Under the pieces are notes generated by a model that was given only the letters and a program-made list of their open reading frames with translations, was not told where the DNA came from and made no database searches. The position numbers and the translations under genes were made by a program. From positions 330,001 to 394,000 of the forward strand of contig NZ_JAEKFH010000003.1 in NCBI RefSeq assembly GCF_016650695.1: DNA of 64,000 nt, in the 5' to 3' direction. This document shows, piece by piece, positions 24,791 to 34,087 of the stretch (within the stretch, counting starts at the first letter, position 1; the number at the start of each line of letters is the position of its first letter). Origin of the DNA: Pseudomonas sp. TH41. GTDB lineage: Bacteria; Pseudomonadota; Gammaproteobacteria; Pseudomonadales; Pseudomonadaceae.

Positions 24791-25515
24791 CGTACAGCCT
24801 CTCGGGAACCGGCCGCGTAATGCCGTTCGAGCCAACGCAAGACGACATTTGAGGCACTGGTAATCAGCAAGTAAATCAGCGCTGCCAGCACCAGAAAGTA
24901 GAACAGTTGGTAGGTGCTTTTGCCGGCATCCTGAGCAGCCTTGACCAGATCGGCCAGGCCGATGATCGAGACCAGTGCGGTGGCCTTGAGGATCACCATC
25001 CAGTTATTACCGATGCCCGGCAGGGCAAAGCGCATCATTTGCGGGAACACCACGTATCGAAAGCGCTGGGTGCGGCTCAGGCCGTAGGCGGTAGCCGCCT
25101 CCATTTGGCCGCGGGGTACGGCGAGGATCGCGCCGCGAAACGTTTCGGTGAAATACGCTCCGTAGATGAAGCCCAGGGTGATGACCCCGGCGCTAAACGG
25201 ATCGATCTCAATGTAGTCCCAACCCAGCGCTGCAGTGAGGCTCGTCAGCCAGGTTTGCAGGCTGTAGAAAATCAGCAGCATTAGCACCAGGTCCGGCACC
25301 CCACGGATCAGCGTGGTATAGAGTTGCGCGGGAATGCGCAACGCAGAAGATCGTGAAAGTTTGGAACTGGCGCCAATCAGGCCGAGCAACGCGCTCAACA
25401 ACAGTGACAACACCGATAGTTTGACGGTCATCCAGGTGCCTGACAGCAACAGCGGACCGAAGCCCTTTAGACTGAAGCCGGATAGCCCCAGAATCTGCAA
25501 TAGGTTTTCGAACAT
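24787..25515 (-). CDS. Polar amino-acid ABC permease (HisQ-like)
   Basis: Inner-membrane permease of 242 residues. ATG 25515 (M-F-E-N-L-L-Q-I-L-G) is preferred to 25533. The EAA loop reads G-Q-M-E-A-A-T-A-Y-G-L-S-R-T at about 141-154, and Y-T-T-L-I-R-G-V-P-D-L-V-L is the family N-terminal signature. It forms a heterodimer with the HisM-like permease encoded next. Confidence 0.93.
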   Translation of the reverse strand: MFENLLQILGLSGFSLKGFGPLLLSGTWMTVKLSVLSLLLSALLGLIGASSKLSRSSALRIPAQLYTTLIRGVPDLVLMLLIFYSLQTWLTSLTAALGWDYIEIDPFSAGVITLGFIYGAYFTETFRGAILAVPRGQMEAATAYGLSRTQRFRYVVFPQMMRFALPGIGNNWMVILKATALVSIIGLADLVKAAQDAGKSTYQLFYFLVLAALIYLLITSASNVVLRWLERHYAAGSREAVR

Positions 25516-25570
25516 TGGGCAGCCCTTTGGCAATCAAGAAAGCGCCCATCCGGGGATGGGCGCAGGGTCG

Positions 25571-26353
25571 TTACTTGCCGCTGTAAAGATTCAGATCGCC
25601 AAAGTGCTTTTGCTGAACGGCCGCGTAGGTACCATTGTCGTGCAGCGCTTTGAGGCCTTTGTCCAGAAGCGCTTTGAGTTCCTGATTGCCTTTAGTGATG
25701 CCCACCGCCGTTTGCTCTGGCATTAACTCGCTGTCGATCTGCTTGCTGACCTGGAAATCGGCACCTTGTGGTGACTTCAAAAAGCTCAATTCGGCTTGCA
25801 GCTTTTCCTGGATCGAGGCATCGAGGCGGCCGGAGACCAGGTCGGCATAGACCTGATCCTGGTTCGCATAGGCCTGGGTTTCTACCCCGGCCTTGTCCAG
25901 TACGGCTTTGGCGTAGGCTTCCTGGATAGAGCCTTGCTCGTAGCCGACTTTTTTGCCTTTGAGCGATACTGGATCAATGTCGATTGCTGCGCCTTTTTTG
26001 AAGACTAGGACAGTCGGGCTCGAGAACAACTCGCTGGAAAAATCGATGACTTTCTCACGGGCTGGAGTGACCGTCATAGACGAGAGTACGCCGTCGAATT
26101 TGTTGGCCCTGAGGCCCGGAATCATGCCATCAAAATCGCTTTCGACCCATTTGCACTTGACCTTCAGTTCGGCACAGATCGCATTACCCAAGTCGATATC
26201 GAAGCCCACCAGGCTGCCATCGGCAGCCTTGGACTCAAAGGGTGCATAGGACGGATCGACGCCAAAGCGCAACTCTTTGTATTCCTTGGCCAGGGCGGAA
26301 CCGGCAGCGACACATAGAGCCACTGCAGAAAGGGTCAGAAATGCTTTTTTCAT
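25571..26353 (-). CDS. Periplasmic binding protein for lysine/arginine/ornithine-type substrates
   Basis: Solute-binding protein of 260 residues, family 3. Signal peptide M-K-K-A-F-L-T-L-S-A-V-A-L-C-V-A-A-G-S-A-L-A with cleavage before K-E; ATG 26353 is preferred to 26377 for that reason. The ligand motif L-R-F-G-V-D-P-S-Y-A-P-F-E-S-K-A and G-F-D-I-D-L-G-N-A-I-C are as in LAO/histidine-binding proteins; D-F-D-G-M-I-P-G-L follows. Linkage with ornithine cyclodeaminase and a deacylase suggests a basic or acylated ornithine-like ligand, by inference. Confidence 0.93.
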   Translation of the reverse strand: MKKAFLTLSAVALCVAAGSALAKEYKELRFGVDPSYAPFESKAADGSLVGFDIDLGNAICAELKVKCKWVESDFDGMIPGLRANKFDGVLSSMTVTPAREKVIDFSSELFSSPTVLVFKKGAAIDIDPVSLKGKKVGYEQGSIQEAYAKAVLDKAGVETQAYANQDQVYADLVSGRLDASIQEKLQAELSFLKSPQGADFQVSKQIDSELMPEQTAVGITKGNQELKALLDKGLKALHDNGTYAAVQQKHFGDLNLYSGK

Positions 26354-26487
26354 TGTTATATTCCTAATATCCAACATGAGCGCTTGTGGCGCATGAGTAC
26401 TGTTACTGGAACTTGCATGGCATACAGAAACGAAACCTGATGTTCATCTTGTTGCTCTCACACCGTTCGGCTCTGCCGGAGAAATTG

Positions 26488-27618
26488 TCAGGCGCAGAGC
26501 AGTGAGCCTGAGCGCACAGGCTCTTGCCCCGCGACAAACGTCAGCTCGGTATTGGCTTCGGTGAAACGCTCGATCACCCGTGCGTAGAAAACGCCAGCCA
26601 CGCTGCTGTAGAGGGTGCTGACTTGGCCGCTGAGCGGATCGATAACATCGGCCAGCGCGGTGCCTGGTTCGACCCTGCTGCCAATTGGCGCGCGGTATGC
26701 AACTACTCCGGCGTGTGGAGCATTGAGTATCTCCACCCCGGCCAAAGGCGTCGGCTCGCACAAGGGTGTCGGCACCTTGGTCTGTGCATCCGCGATCAAA
26801 CCCAGGTGCCCCAGGTACGCCAACAGCGCATCGGCATCGCGCGTCGCTAGCTCGTGGCTAACATCAAACAGGCCGCGCAGTTCTAACGTGGCGGAGAAAG
26901 TTGCCAGCGGAATCGGCAAATGTGGGAAGCGCTGTTGCAGCCTGTCCCAGATGGCCGTGAAGGACTCGTCGAAACTATAGGTTTTGGCGTCGGGACCACC
27001 CTGCTCGGTGGCATGCAGCACGGCATGTGCACCGGTGAAGCTGGCCAGTACTCGCGCCTGATCCTGCTGTTTGCTGTGTGCGTAAATGTGCACCATGGCC
27101 TCACTGTCGCAGTGCACATCGATGACGTAGTCGGCAGCACTGGCCAGGCGCAGCAGCGTCAGGCGCAAAGACTCCAGCTCGGTGCGTGGCTGCAGGGCTT
27201 CGAGGCGTTCGCGAGTGCAGCGACGGATCAGCGCGACATTGGCAATGGGATCGCTACCAAGCTCACTGCTAACCTGCTCGCATACGAGTTCGGCGAGATC
27301 GAGGTAGTGGCGGTTGAAGTTCTCTCGGCTGGACAGCTCAAAGCGGCCCAACTGACGCCCGAATACATAATTGCCCAGGCCGATTGGGTTAGCGATCGGC
27401 ACCAGTACCACCTCACCCGTCAGGCGGCCAGCGGACTCTAGCGCCAGCAGGTGGTTTTTGAGGTGATGCAGAACCAGCATACCGGGATGCTCATCGGCAT
27501 GCAGACCAGCCTGCAGGTAAACCTTTTTGCCCTGCCCCTGCGGCCCGAAATGCAGACTGATGACTTCACGGGGTGCGCCAAGGGTCTGCGCTATAAGCAC
27601 ATGTCGAAGCTCTTGCAT
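26488..27618 (-). CDS. Aspartoacylase/succinylglutamate desuccinylase-like deacylase
   Basis: Zinc hydrolase of 376 residues in the AstE/AspA family (M14-like), enzymes that release amino acids from N-acyl derivatives. Zinc-site motifs G-L-H-A-D-E-H-P-G (about 43-51; H and E ligands) and V-I-D-V-H-C-D-S-E (about 149-157; H ligand) are intact. ATG 27618 is preferred; a TTG at 27630 is the alternative. It sits between ocd and the binding-protein gene in the same direction, so it may remove an acyl group from an imported compound before ornithine cyclodeaminase acts. The acyl group is unknown. Confidence 0.87.
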   Translation of the reverse strand: MQELRHVLIAQTLGAPREVISLHFGPQGQGKKVYLQAGLHADEHPGMLVLHHLKNHLLALESAGRLTGEVVLVPIANPIGLGNYVFGRQLGRFELSSRENFNRHYLDLAELVCEQVSSELGSDPIANVALIRRCTRERLEALQPRTELESLRLTLLRLASAADYVIDVHCDSEAMVHIYAHSKQQDQARVLASFTGAHAVLHATEQGGPDAKTYSFDESFTAIWDRLQQRFPHLPIPLATFSATLELRGLFDVSHELATRDADALLAYLGHLGLIADAQTKVPTPLCEPTPLAGVEILNAPHAGVVAYRAPIGSRVEPGTALADVIDPLSGQVSTLYSSVAGVFYARVIERFTEANTELTFVAGQEPVRSGSLLCA

Positions 27619-27710
27619 GGGAATATCCAAATAGGTGGTTCAGACGAGCGCAGCAGCACCGGGATAGCGGCTTTTCTGCCTGCCACGCCTTGGCGCGACA
27701 GGTAGACGTC

Positions 27711-28757
27711 TTAGGCGCGTTTCTTCTGCGGTACAGAAGCTTTGGGCTGTAGACGGGCGAACAGGTCTTTGGGATCTTTCAAGTCAGGTACCAGCTCGAT
27801 CTCGCTGCCGATATCCAGAGCCTTGGCGGTGTCGAGGACGTAGCGCAATGCCGAGTAGTCCTCCAGTGCGAAGCCTACGGAGTCGAACAAGGTGACGCTT
27901 TGCTCGCTGTCGCGACCGACCACCTCGCCGTTCACCACGCGCCAGAATTCGATGATCGGCGAGTCCTGCGGCATCTGCTGGATCTCCCCTTCGATACGAC
28001 TTTGTGGTTCGTATTCGACGACCACCCGGGCTCGTTCGACGATATCGCGGTGCAACTCGGTCTTGCCGGGACAGTCGCCGCCCACAGCATTGAGGTGCAT
28101 GCCGGGCTCAATCATGTCTGGGGTGAGAATGGTGGCGTAGGTCTTGTCGGCGGTTACGGTGGTGACGATATCGGCACCGCGCACGGCCTCGGCTACGCTA
28201 CCGGCAAGGATCACCTTGATCGCAGGGAAGCCGCTGAGGTTGGCAGCCAGCTTGGCAGTAGCCTTCGGATCAACGTCGTACAGACGGATCTCCTCGATAC
28301 CCAGCAACGTGTGGAAGGCCAGTGCCTGGAATTCGCTCTGCGAGCCGTTGCCGATCAGCGCCATGCTACGGCTGTTGGTGCGCGCCAGGTAGCGGGCAGC
28401 CAGGGCTGATGTGGCGGCGGTGCGGATCGCCGTGGTCAGGGTCATCTCGCTGATCAGGAGCGGGGTTCCGGTATCGACATCCGCCAACGCACCAAAGGCC
28501 ATCACCGTCAGCCTGCCGGTCTCGGGGTTCTTCGGGTGGCCGTTAACGCACTTGAAGGCATAGAGTAAATGGTCCGAGATCGGCATCAACTCGATCACCC
28601 CTTCGGGGGAGTGGTTGGCCAGGCGGGCGCACTTTTCGAAAGCGTGCCAGCGCAGATAGTCCTCACGAATGTATTCGGCCATTTCAGTCAGGCACTGCGT
28701 GAGGCCTTTTTGCGCAACGAGCTGGCTCAGGTCGTTGACGTCGATATAACGGGTCAT
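27711..28757 (-). CDS. ocd: Ornithine cyclodeaminase
   Basis: NAD-dependent enzyme of 348 residues that converts L-ornithine to L-proline and ammonia. It matches the well-studied P. putida enzyme closely along its length: G-V-I-E-L-M-P-I-S-D, Y-A-F-K-C-V-N-G-H-P, A-L-I-G-N-G-S-Q-S-E-F-Q-A-L-A-F-H (Rossmann), and N-A-V-G-G-D-C-P-G-K-T-E-L with the catalytic Asp. ATG 28757 is chosen because AGGAG lies six bases upstream; ATG 28763 would touch it. First gene of the catabolic operon and divergent from the MocR regulator. Confidence 0.93.
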   Translation of the reverse strand: MTRYIDVNDLSQLVAQKGLTQCLTEMAEYIREDYLRWHAFEKCARLANHSPEGVIELMPISDHLLYAFKCVNGHPKNPETGRLTVMAFGALADVDTGTPLLISEMTLTTAIRTAATSALAARYLARTNSRSMALIGNGSQSEFQALAFHTLLGIEEIRLYDVDPKATAKLAANLSGFPAIKVILAGSVAEAVRGADIVTTVTADKTYATILTPDMIEPGMHLNAVGGDCPGKTELHRDIVERARVVVEYEPQSRIEGEIQQMPQDSPIIEFWRVVNGEVVGRDSEQSVTLFDSVGFALEDYSALRYVLDTAKALDIGSEIELVPDLKDPKDLFARLQPKASVPQKKRA

Positions 28758-29036
28758 GCACATCTCCTTTAATCGGGTTTTTCAGGACGTTTGAATCGCC
28801 CCGGTTTTCCCGGACACTCTTCCACGCTCAGTGCGTAACGCTTTCAAAGCGCAAGCAGCGATAGCTGTTTGTTGAAACGATGACGACGCTTTGGCATGCG
28901 ACACGGCAGCCCAAGATCATCAGGCCAAGAAGTATTTTTTATTCTGTGCATCTGCATAACACCGGTTAAGAGCGCGATTACTTCGACGCCAAACTACGCG
29001 ATATTCGCTTTCAATCCATACACAGCACCCCCTAAG

Positions 29037-30473
29037 ATGAACGTACCTGTATTGGTCGAAAAGGCTGCACACCCCCTCATGAGTTCGCCGCAAAAGACAT
29101 CCCTTATTGGTCGGCTGGTGCAGCATTTTTCGCAATTGATCGATCAGGCCAAGCTGGCCCAGGGCGCCCGTTTGCCATCCATTCGTGCCGCAGCCAAGGA
29201 GTTCGAGGTCAGTACCTTCACCGTGGTACAGGCTTATGATCGCCTGGTCGCTTTGAGTTATGTCGAGGTGCGCAAAGGGGCTGGCTTCTTTGTCGCCCAG
29301 GCCTCGCCGAGTATTGAGCAGCAACGCAGCGAAGCCCCGTTGGGGGATGTCTATTGGCTGCTGGATGATGCGTTCCAACCGGATGCTGATGCCTTGCAAC
29401 CGGGTAGCGGCGGCCTGCCAGATAGCTGGCTGGATGAGGCGGGCCTTCGCCTGGCCATGCGCAGCCTTGCTCGTGGCTCTGGGCTGATTGCCGAGTATGG
29501 TGAGTCTCGCGGCCTCCTGGACCTTCGACAATGGCTGCAGCGCCATCTGAACGAGCGAGGGGTACCCGCACAAAGTGAGCAAATCTTGCTTACCCAGGGA
29601 GCCAGCCAGGCGCTCAACATAGTGATCAACGCCCTACTGCATCCGGGTGATTGTGTGCTGGTGGACGACCCAGGCTATATCAACCTGCTGTCTAATCTGC
29701 GTGACCACAAAGTCAAAATTATCGGGGTGCCCTGGACCCCACAGGGTCCGGATGTGGAGAAGCTTGGCGAGCTGCTGAGCCTTCATCGGCCCAAGGCCTT
29801 TTTCACCAATCCTTGGCTGCAGAACCCAACCGGCGCCAGTTATAGCCCAGCGGTAGCCCATCGCGTGCTGCAACTTGCCGATACTCATGATTGCTGGATC
29901 GTTGAGGATGACGTGCATGGTCAGTTGGTACCGAACAACCAGCCAACACTGGCCGCCCTCGACAACCTGCAGCGGGTGATTCATATCGGCAGCATTTCTA
30001 AAAGCATGGCCCCCTCGCTGCGGGTTGGCTTCGTCACCGCCGAACCGGCAGTGGCCGAAGCTTTGCTGCACTACAAGATGACCACCGGCCTCTACAGTTC
30101 GCAGCTTTGCGAACGGCTGGCGTTGCAGATGCTCAATGACGGCACCCAGCGCAAACGCTGCCAGAGGCTGCGCGATCGTCTATTGCAGGCCCAGGTGTTT
30201 GCTCGCCAGCAACTGCAACAACTCGGCTGGCAATGCTGGGCCCCCATCGCACCGGCGCCGTATCTGTGGATCGGTAGCGGCCAGGAAGGTTTCGATCCGG
30301 TGGCCCTGACACGCGCAGGGCTCAAGCAGAATATCCTGCTGTCCCCCGGCTGCATCTTCCGCCCCGACCTGGAAGTTACCCCCTGGCTTCGCTTTAACGC
30401 GGCCTTTGGCGAAGACCCGGCAGTCTGGCGCTTTCTCGCCGAAAGTCAGGGAAACAAGCCACGGACTGCTTAA
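29037..30473 (+). CDS. MocR-family regulator (GntR HTH + aminotransferase-like domain)
   Basis: Regulator of 478 residues. N-terminal GntR-type winged HTH (L-P-S-I-R-A-A-A-K-E-F-E-V-S-T-F-T-V-V-Q-A-Y-D-R-L) and a class I aminotransferase-fold domain with the PLP lysine in S-I-S-K-S-M-A-P-S-L-R-V-G. Such proteins sense amino compounds through PLP. ATG 29037 (M-N-V-P-V-L-V) is used; ATG 29079 is possible and upstream frame to 28896 is unlikely. It is divergent from the ocd operon and is its probable regulator. The 279 bp between them hold both promoters; no clear operator was found. Confidence 0.9.
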   Translation: MNVPVLVEKAAHPLMSSPQKTSLIGRLVQHFSQLIDQAKLAQGARLPSIRAAAKEFEVSTFTVVQAYDRLVALSYVEVRKGAGFFVAQASPSIEQQRSEAPLGDVYWLLDDAFQPDADALQPGSGGLPDSWLDEAGLRLAMRSLARGSGLIAEYGESRGLLDLRQWLQRHLNERGVPAQSEQILLTQGASQALNIVINALLHPGDCVLVDDPGYINLLSNLRDHKVKIIGVPWTPQGPDVEKLGELLSLHRPKAFFTNPWLQNPTGASYSPAVAHRVLQLADTHDCWIVEDDVHGQLVPNNQPTLAALDNLQRVIHIGSISKSMAPSLRVGFVTAEPAVAEALLHYKMTTGLYSSQLCERLALQMLNDGTQRKRCQRLRDRLLQAQVFARQQLQQLGWQCWAPIAPAPYLWIGSGQEGFDPVALTRAGLKQNILLSPGCIFRPDLEVTPWLRFNAAFGEDPAVWRFLAESQGNKPRTA

Positions 30474-30741
30474 CGCGAACTCTCGATCCAGTCATGGTTC
30501 TGCTGACGACCCTTTTCTGCTGAAGACCAAATAACGGAACGTGTTGTCTAGTCCTGAATAAGGTTTCACCTGTTCCGACGTGATTCAAGGCAAAGCCAAA
30601 TCTGGTAAGCGTCCGGCCAACACGCCTTCCTGATCTCAACACCTCATAGCGTTAGCAGTAATGTCCGATACACTCCTGTGAGAGAACGTCTTACAGCACC
30701 CAGGTTTTGCGTCCGATTAACTATTTAGATGTGGTGTTTTG

Positions 30742-32163
30742 ATGCGGCGGAAAGTTAATCGTGTCGTCATTTTAAGCCTAATGCTTACAAGCTGCTTTCT
30801 ACAGGTATCCGCAGAGCCGGCTCCTCCCGATCCTGATCAGGCGATTGGCCGTTCGTTGTCAATTATTCGGTCAGCAACTCCAGAGACGCCGCAGGTCCTG
30901 AAAATTCTTTTCTACGGACAATCGATCAGTACGCCGAAGTGGACCGATCTGGCTATTGCGACTTTGCGAGCCAAATATCCCAACGTGGCCTTCGATTACC
31001 GTAACCTCGCTTTGGGGGGCTGGGGCGCCGCTCTCCTGGAGCAGGCGGTTGCCCGCGACGTGGAGGAAGTCTATCCCGATCTGATCGTTTTCCACGCTTA
31101 TGGCGATCACCGTGCCTACGAACGAATTATACGAACCCTTCGCTCAAAAACGGCAGCCGACGTCATCATTCAAACCGACCACGTCGTAAGTCCGCTTGAA
31201 CCCGTGTGTGACACTGGCTTTCATCTTCAATGGTCGCCGCCCGAGGGCTGTGTGGGCCATTTTTGGTTCAAGCAAAGGAGCTGGGAGGAGTTCATGTCCG
31301 GCGTCTGGGAGCCAGCCCTGGCGGCGAAATATGACCTTGCGCTGGAACCGCGCCGCCAGCGCTGGAATGCCTATTTGCAGGAGCATAATCTTCAAATAGC
31401 TGATCTTCTCGCCGATTCGCCGCATCCCAACGCCGAGGGGTGGACCCTCATGGCTAACCTGTTCACCTCTTGGGTCGAGGAGCTTGGGGATCGTCCTCAA
31501 AATAATGGGTGGAACACTTCCGGGCAAGTTCGGAGTTTTACTGCGCCGGTCCCTGGCGAAAAGACCCGCTATGAATTTGATGGAAACCGCGCCGAACTAA
31601 TCGCCGCGGGGCCCTTGGACGGAAAAGTAAATCTCAAAATCGACGGAAAGGACCCTAGCGAGCTCGACGGCTGCTGGCAGACCAGCCGCGTGACGCGTTT
31701 GACTAATGTCCCGGATTGGCCGGCCCTGACAAAAGTCGACGTCCGCCTATCTTATCGAGAAGCGGATGTTTGGACGCTTCGGGTACGGAGTCTCGACATC
31801 TCGCAGGAAAACTTCGACTTTGACGTCGAGAGTGCTCGTACAGGAGCAGAGGGAAGCGGCTCGGGTAAGGACGTTTTCACGTCGCTCTCGGGAAACTTTA
31901 CTATACAGCCGGGCGCCTGGAACCTTTCCTATGCCAAGACGACATCCGGTAAAGGTCTCGCGGAGGAACAAAGCTTTCAATGGGAGCGACGCTTCGCCTG
32001 CGGAGACGAACTGGCGACCGCCCTGGCAGATGGCTCGGTGCAGCAACGTCATGTACTGGCAACCGGCCTTCCAAATACACATCATGTCATCGAGTTAACC
32101 GTTTCTTCTGATACTCCCGCGATTTTGGAATTGCGGGCTTATCGGCCACCGCTTATTGAGTGA
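30742..32163 (+). CDS. Secreted SGNH/GDSL-like hydrolase
   Basis: A 473-residue exported protein. Signal peptide 1-24 (V-I-L-S-L-M-L-T-S-C-F-L-Q-V-S-A). SGNH blocks can be read: block I F-Y-G-Q-S-I-S with the candidate nucleophile Ser near 60, block II-like L-A-L-G-G-W-G-A near 93, and block V D-S-P-H-P-N-A-E-G-W near 226 with the Asp/His pair. About 220 further residues form a probable beta-rich domain. The substrate may be an acetylated polysaccharide or lipid; this is inference. Codon use is looser than in flanking core genes. A strong terminator follows at 32193. Confidence 0.75.
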   Translation: MRRKVNRVVILSLMLTSCFLQVSAEPAPPDPDQAIGRSLSIIRSATPETPQVLKILFYGQSISTPKWTDLAIATLRAKYPNVAFDYRNLALGGWGAALLEQAVARDVEEVYPDLIVFHAYGDHRAYERIIRTLRSKTAADVIIQTDHVVSPLEPVCDTGFHLQWSPPEGCVGHFWFKQRSWEEFMSGVWEPALAAKYDLALEPRRQRWNAYLQEHNLQIADLLADSPHPNAEGWTLMANLFTSWVEELGDRPQNNGWNTSGQVRSFTAPVPGEKTRYEFDGNRAELIAAGPLDGKVNLKIDGKDPSELDGCWQTSRVTRLTNVPDWPALTKVDVRLSYREADVWTLRVRSLDISQENFDFDVESARTGAEGSGSGKDVFTSLSGNFTIQPGAWNLSYAKTTSGKGLAEEQSFQWERRFACGDELATALADGSVQQRHVLATGLPNTHHVIELTVSSDTPAILELRAYRPPLIE

Positions 32164-32192
32164 TATTGCAGAAAAAAGCGGATAGTTTTAGC

Positions 32193-32225
32193 AAAAAGGG
32201 CGTTCCTGATGGAGCGCCCTTTTTC
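32193..32225 (+). terminator. Rho-independent terminator after the SGNH gene
   Basis: AAAAAGGGCG and CGCCCTTTTT form a 10-bp stem around an 11-base loop, with a T-run at 32220-32224. The inverted A-run makes it usable from the other strand too, where the small lipoprotein gene ends at 32253. Confidence 0.88.
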
Positions 32226-32252
32226 GTTGTGGTTCAGGTGGTTCGTGGCGGA

Positions 32253-32471
32253 TCAATCGTCATGCAGCAAACCGGAACTGTATTGGCTAAAGCTGCTGCC
32301 AAGCGCACTGCCATGGAAATTCATCTGGTTGGGGTTGTTGCTGTGGCTCGGAGTAAAGCCATCAGACGACTGGCAGTCTTCGCCATAACAGTCATGGGTG
32401 CTCGCCCCGGAACAGGCGCTCAACAGCAAAGCACCGGCGATGAGCGAGACTTTGATTATGTTTGAGATCAC
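32253..32471 (-). CDS. Small predicted lipoprotein
   Basis: A 72-residue protein with a lipoprotein signal peptide (M-I-S-N-I-I-K-V-S-L-I-A-G-A-L-L-L-S-A-C) and lipobox L-S-A-C at residues 17-20. The mature part is polar, Ser/Asn/His-rich with two further cysteines (H-D-C-Y-G-E-D-C). I recognise no family. AGGAATCTGAAAAGTG precedes its start on the minus strand. Confidence 0.65.
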   Translation of the reverse strand: MISNIIKVSLIAGALLLSACSGASTHDCYGEDCQSSDGFTPSHSNNPNQMNFHGSALGSSFSQYSSGLLHDD

Positions 32472-32745
32472 TTTTCAGATTCCTTTGGGGAAGACGCAGT
32501 GGCTTGGCTTTGTGATTTCATTCTAGTTCGTTGACCAGCCACCCATTATGAAACTTTGCTGAGTGACAGCGCTGGTTCAGGTACGGTGGTATCTCAAGTA
32601 AAAAGGACGCCTCTCAGGGTAATGCCGATCAGTTAAGCAAATTCAGCAGCAACACATACCTTGTAATTGGATGGACTCGCCCAAGCCGAGGCGTCAATGC
32701 GCCACGGTGGCAGTCTAAACAGCCAACGACAGCGAGGGCGAGTCC

Positions 32746-33849
32746 ATGAAAAATCATAGTTCGATTGATCAATCCCTGTCTTCTTCCGATTTGTCGGCCT
32801 GCACAACCTTAGCGGTCGATCTGGCCAAGCAGGTCTTTCAGGTTGCCGGTGAAGATGTCCTCGGTCAGGTGCGCTACGAGCAGCGGATCAAGTCGCGCGA
32901 GGCGTTTTATGAGTTTCTCCACAAGTTACCGCCTTATGTCGTGGTTTTGATGGAGACCGGTCCGGGTGCTCAAGCCTGGGCCCGGCAGTTGCAAGAACAA
33001 GGCAATCTGGCGCGGATTCTTCCAGCCGGTTTGGTGGCCACGCATCGCAGCGGGCCAAAAAATGATCGCAACGATGCGCTGGCGATTCTGCGGGCTGGTC
33101 GCGATGAAAAAATCTGCGCAGTACCGGTCAAAAGCGTCGCGGCGCTGGCAATGCAGGCGTTGCATCGCGCCCGTCAGGGCTATGTGCGTCGGCGCACGGC
33201 TGTCAGTAATCAGATGCGCGGCCTGCTGCTCGAGCACGGCGTGGCCTTGGCGCAGGGCGATGTTGCGATCAGCCAGAAAATTCCGCGGGTACTGGAAGAT
33301 GCTACCCAGCCGGTGCCGGGCCTGCTGCGTGAACTGATCGACGAACTGTTGGCCGAGTGGCGCCATTTGGGCGAGCGCATCAGCGTGCTGACGGGACGCC
33401 TGGAAGTGGCCGCCAACGCCGACATGACGGCGAAGCGACTGATGACTGTGCGCGGCATCGGCCCAGTCACGGCCACGGCACTGGTGGCCAAGGAAACCAA
33501 GCCTGAGCGATTCCCCAATGCCCGCAAGTTTGCCGCGTACTTTGGCATGGTGCCTGACCAGCACAGCAGCGGGGAGACGGTCCGGCTAGGGGATATGACC
33601 AAGCGAGGCGATGTTTATTTACGCAGCCTGATGATCCAGGGAGCCCATGCGGTGCTGCAACAACTACGACCTGATTCCCAGCAACCCGATGACCGCCGCT
33701 TGTTGCGCTGGATGAGCCGGCTGGGCCGTAAGGAGGCTGCGATCAGGCTAGCCAACCGCAACCTGCGAATCGTCTGGGTGCTTTTACAGAATGATCAGAC
33801 TTATCGTCGCCACGCTGGTGATGGCCAGCAAGCGACAATGAGCCACTGA
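32746..33849 (+). CDS. IS110-family transposase (DEDD recombinase)
   Basis: A 367-residue transposase. N-terminal RuvC-like DEDD domain: A-V-D-L-A-K-Q-V-F (first Asp), V-L-M-E-T-G-P-G (Glu), and K-N-D-R-N-D-A-L-A-I (Asp pair). The C-terminal transposase_20 domain has L-M-T-V-R-G-I-G-P-V-T-A-T-A-L and the F-A-A-Y-F-G-M-V-P-D-Q-H-S-S-G region with the conserved serine. Full length and undamaged, so the element may be active. Confidence 0.95.
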   Translation: MKNHSSIDQSLSSSDLSACTTLAVDLAKQVFQVAGEDVLGQVRYEQRIKSREAFYEFLHKLPPYVVVLMETGPGAQAWARQLQEQGNLARILPAGLVATHRSGPKNDRNDALAILRAGRDEKICAVPVKSVAALAMQALHRARQGYVRRRTAVSNQMRGLLLEHGVALAQGDVAISQKIPRVLEDATQPVPGLLRELIDELLAEWRHLGERISVLTGRLEVAANADMTAKRLMTVRGIGPVTATALVAKETKPERFPNARKFAAYFGMVPDQHSSGETVRLGDMTKRGDVYLRSLMIQGAHAVLQQLRPDSQQPDDRRLLRWMSRLGRKEAAIRLANRNLRIVWVLLQNDQTYRRHAGDGQQATMSH

Positions 33850-34087
33850 GCGAAAGAGTTCTGTCACCGAGGTACTAACTGTCCGACCCTTTGCTGAAAA
33901 AAATTGACCCCAGGTAAGACCGGCGTGGATTGATGCCTAAGCTGCTACTGGCCTTCGAGGCCTGACCGTAATCGGCATACCACGAGCTTTTCCAATTTTG
34001 GCCAGAAGCCGAAGACGGCTTCCACGAATAGGCCTGATACATAGATGCAACGGGGCGACGGTTTTTCAAAAGCGGGTAGACAGTGGG
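33850..34087 (+). ncRNA. Putative IS-encoded guide (bridge/seek) RNA region
   Basis: About 240 bp between the transposase stop and the right inverted repeat carry no gene. In IS1111-group elements this 3' non-coding end encodes the guide RNA that pairs with target and donor DNA, whereas IS110-group elements use the left end. Internal dyads such as CTGGCCTTCGAGGC-CTG near 33947 and GCCAGAAGCCGAAGACGGC near 34000 are visible. Exact RNA ends are not determinable by eye. Confidence 0.5.

Noticed and set aside
26488-28757. Ectoine utilisation cluster (EutC/EutE-like genes with a MocR regulator)
   Set aside because: The cyclodeaminase matches true P. putida ornithine cyclodeaminase, and no ectoine hydrolase or other eut gene is nearby.
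32600-32663. Possible end of another IS left of the IS110 element (GTAATGCCGATCAGTTAAGC)
   Set aside because: The string seemed familiar from Pseudomonas insertion sequences, but no matching inverted end or transposase piece could be found.
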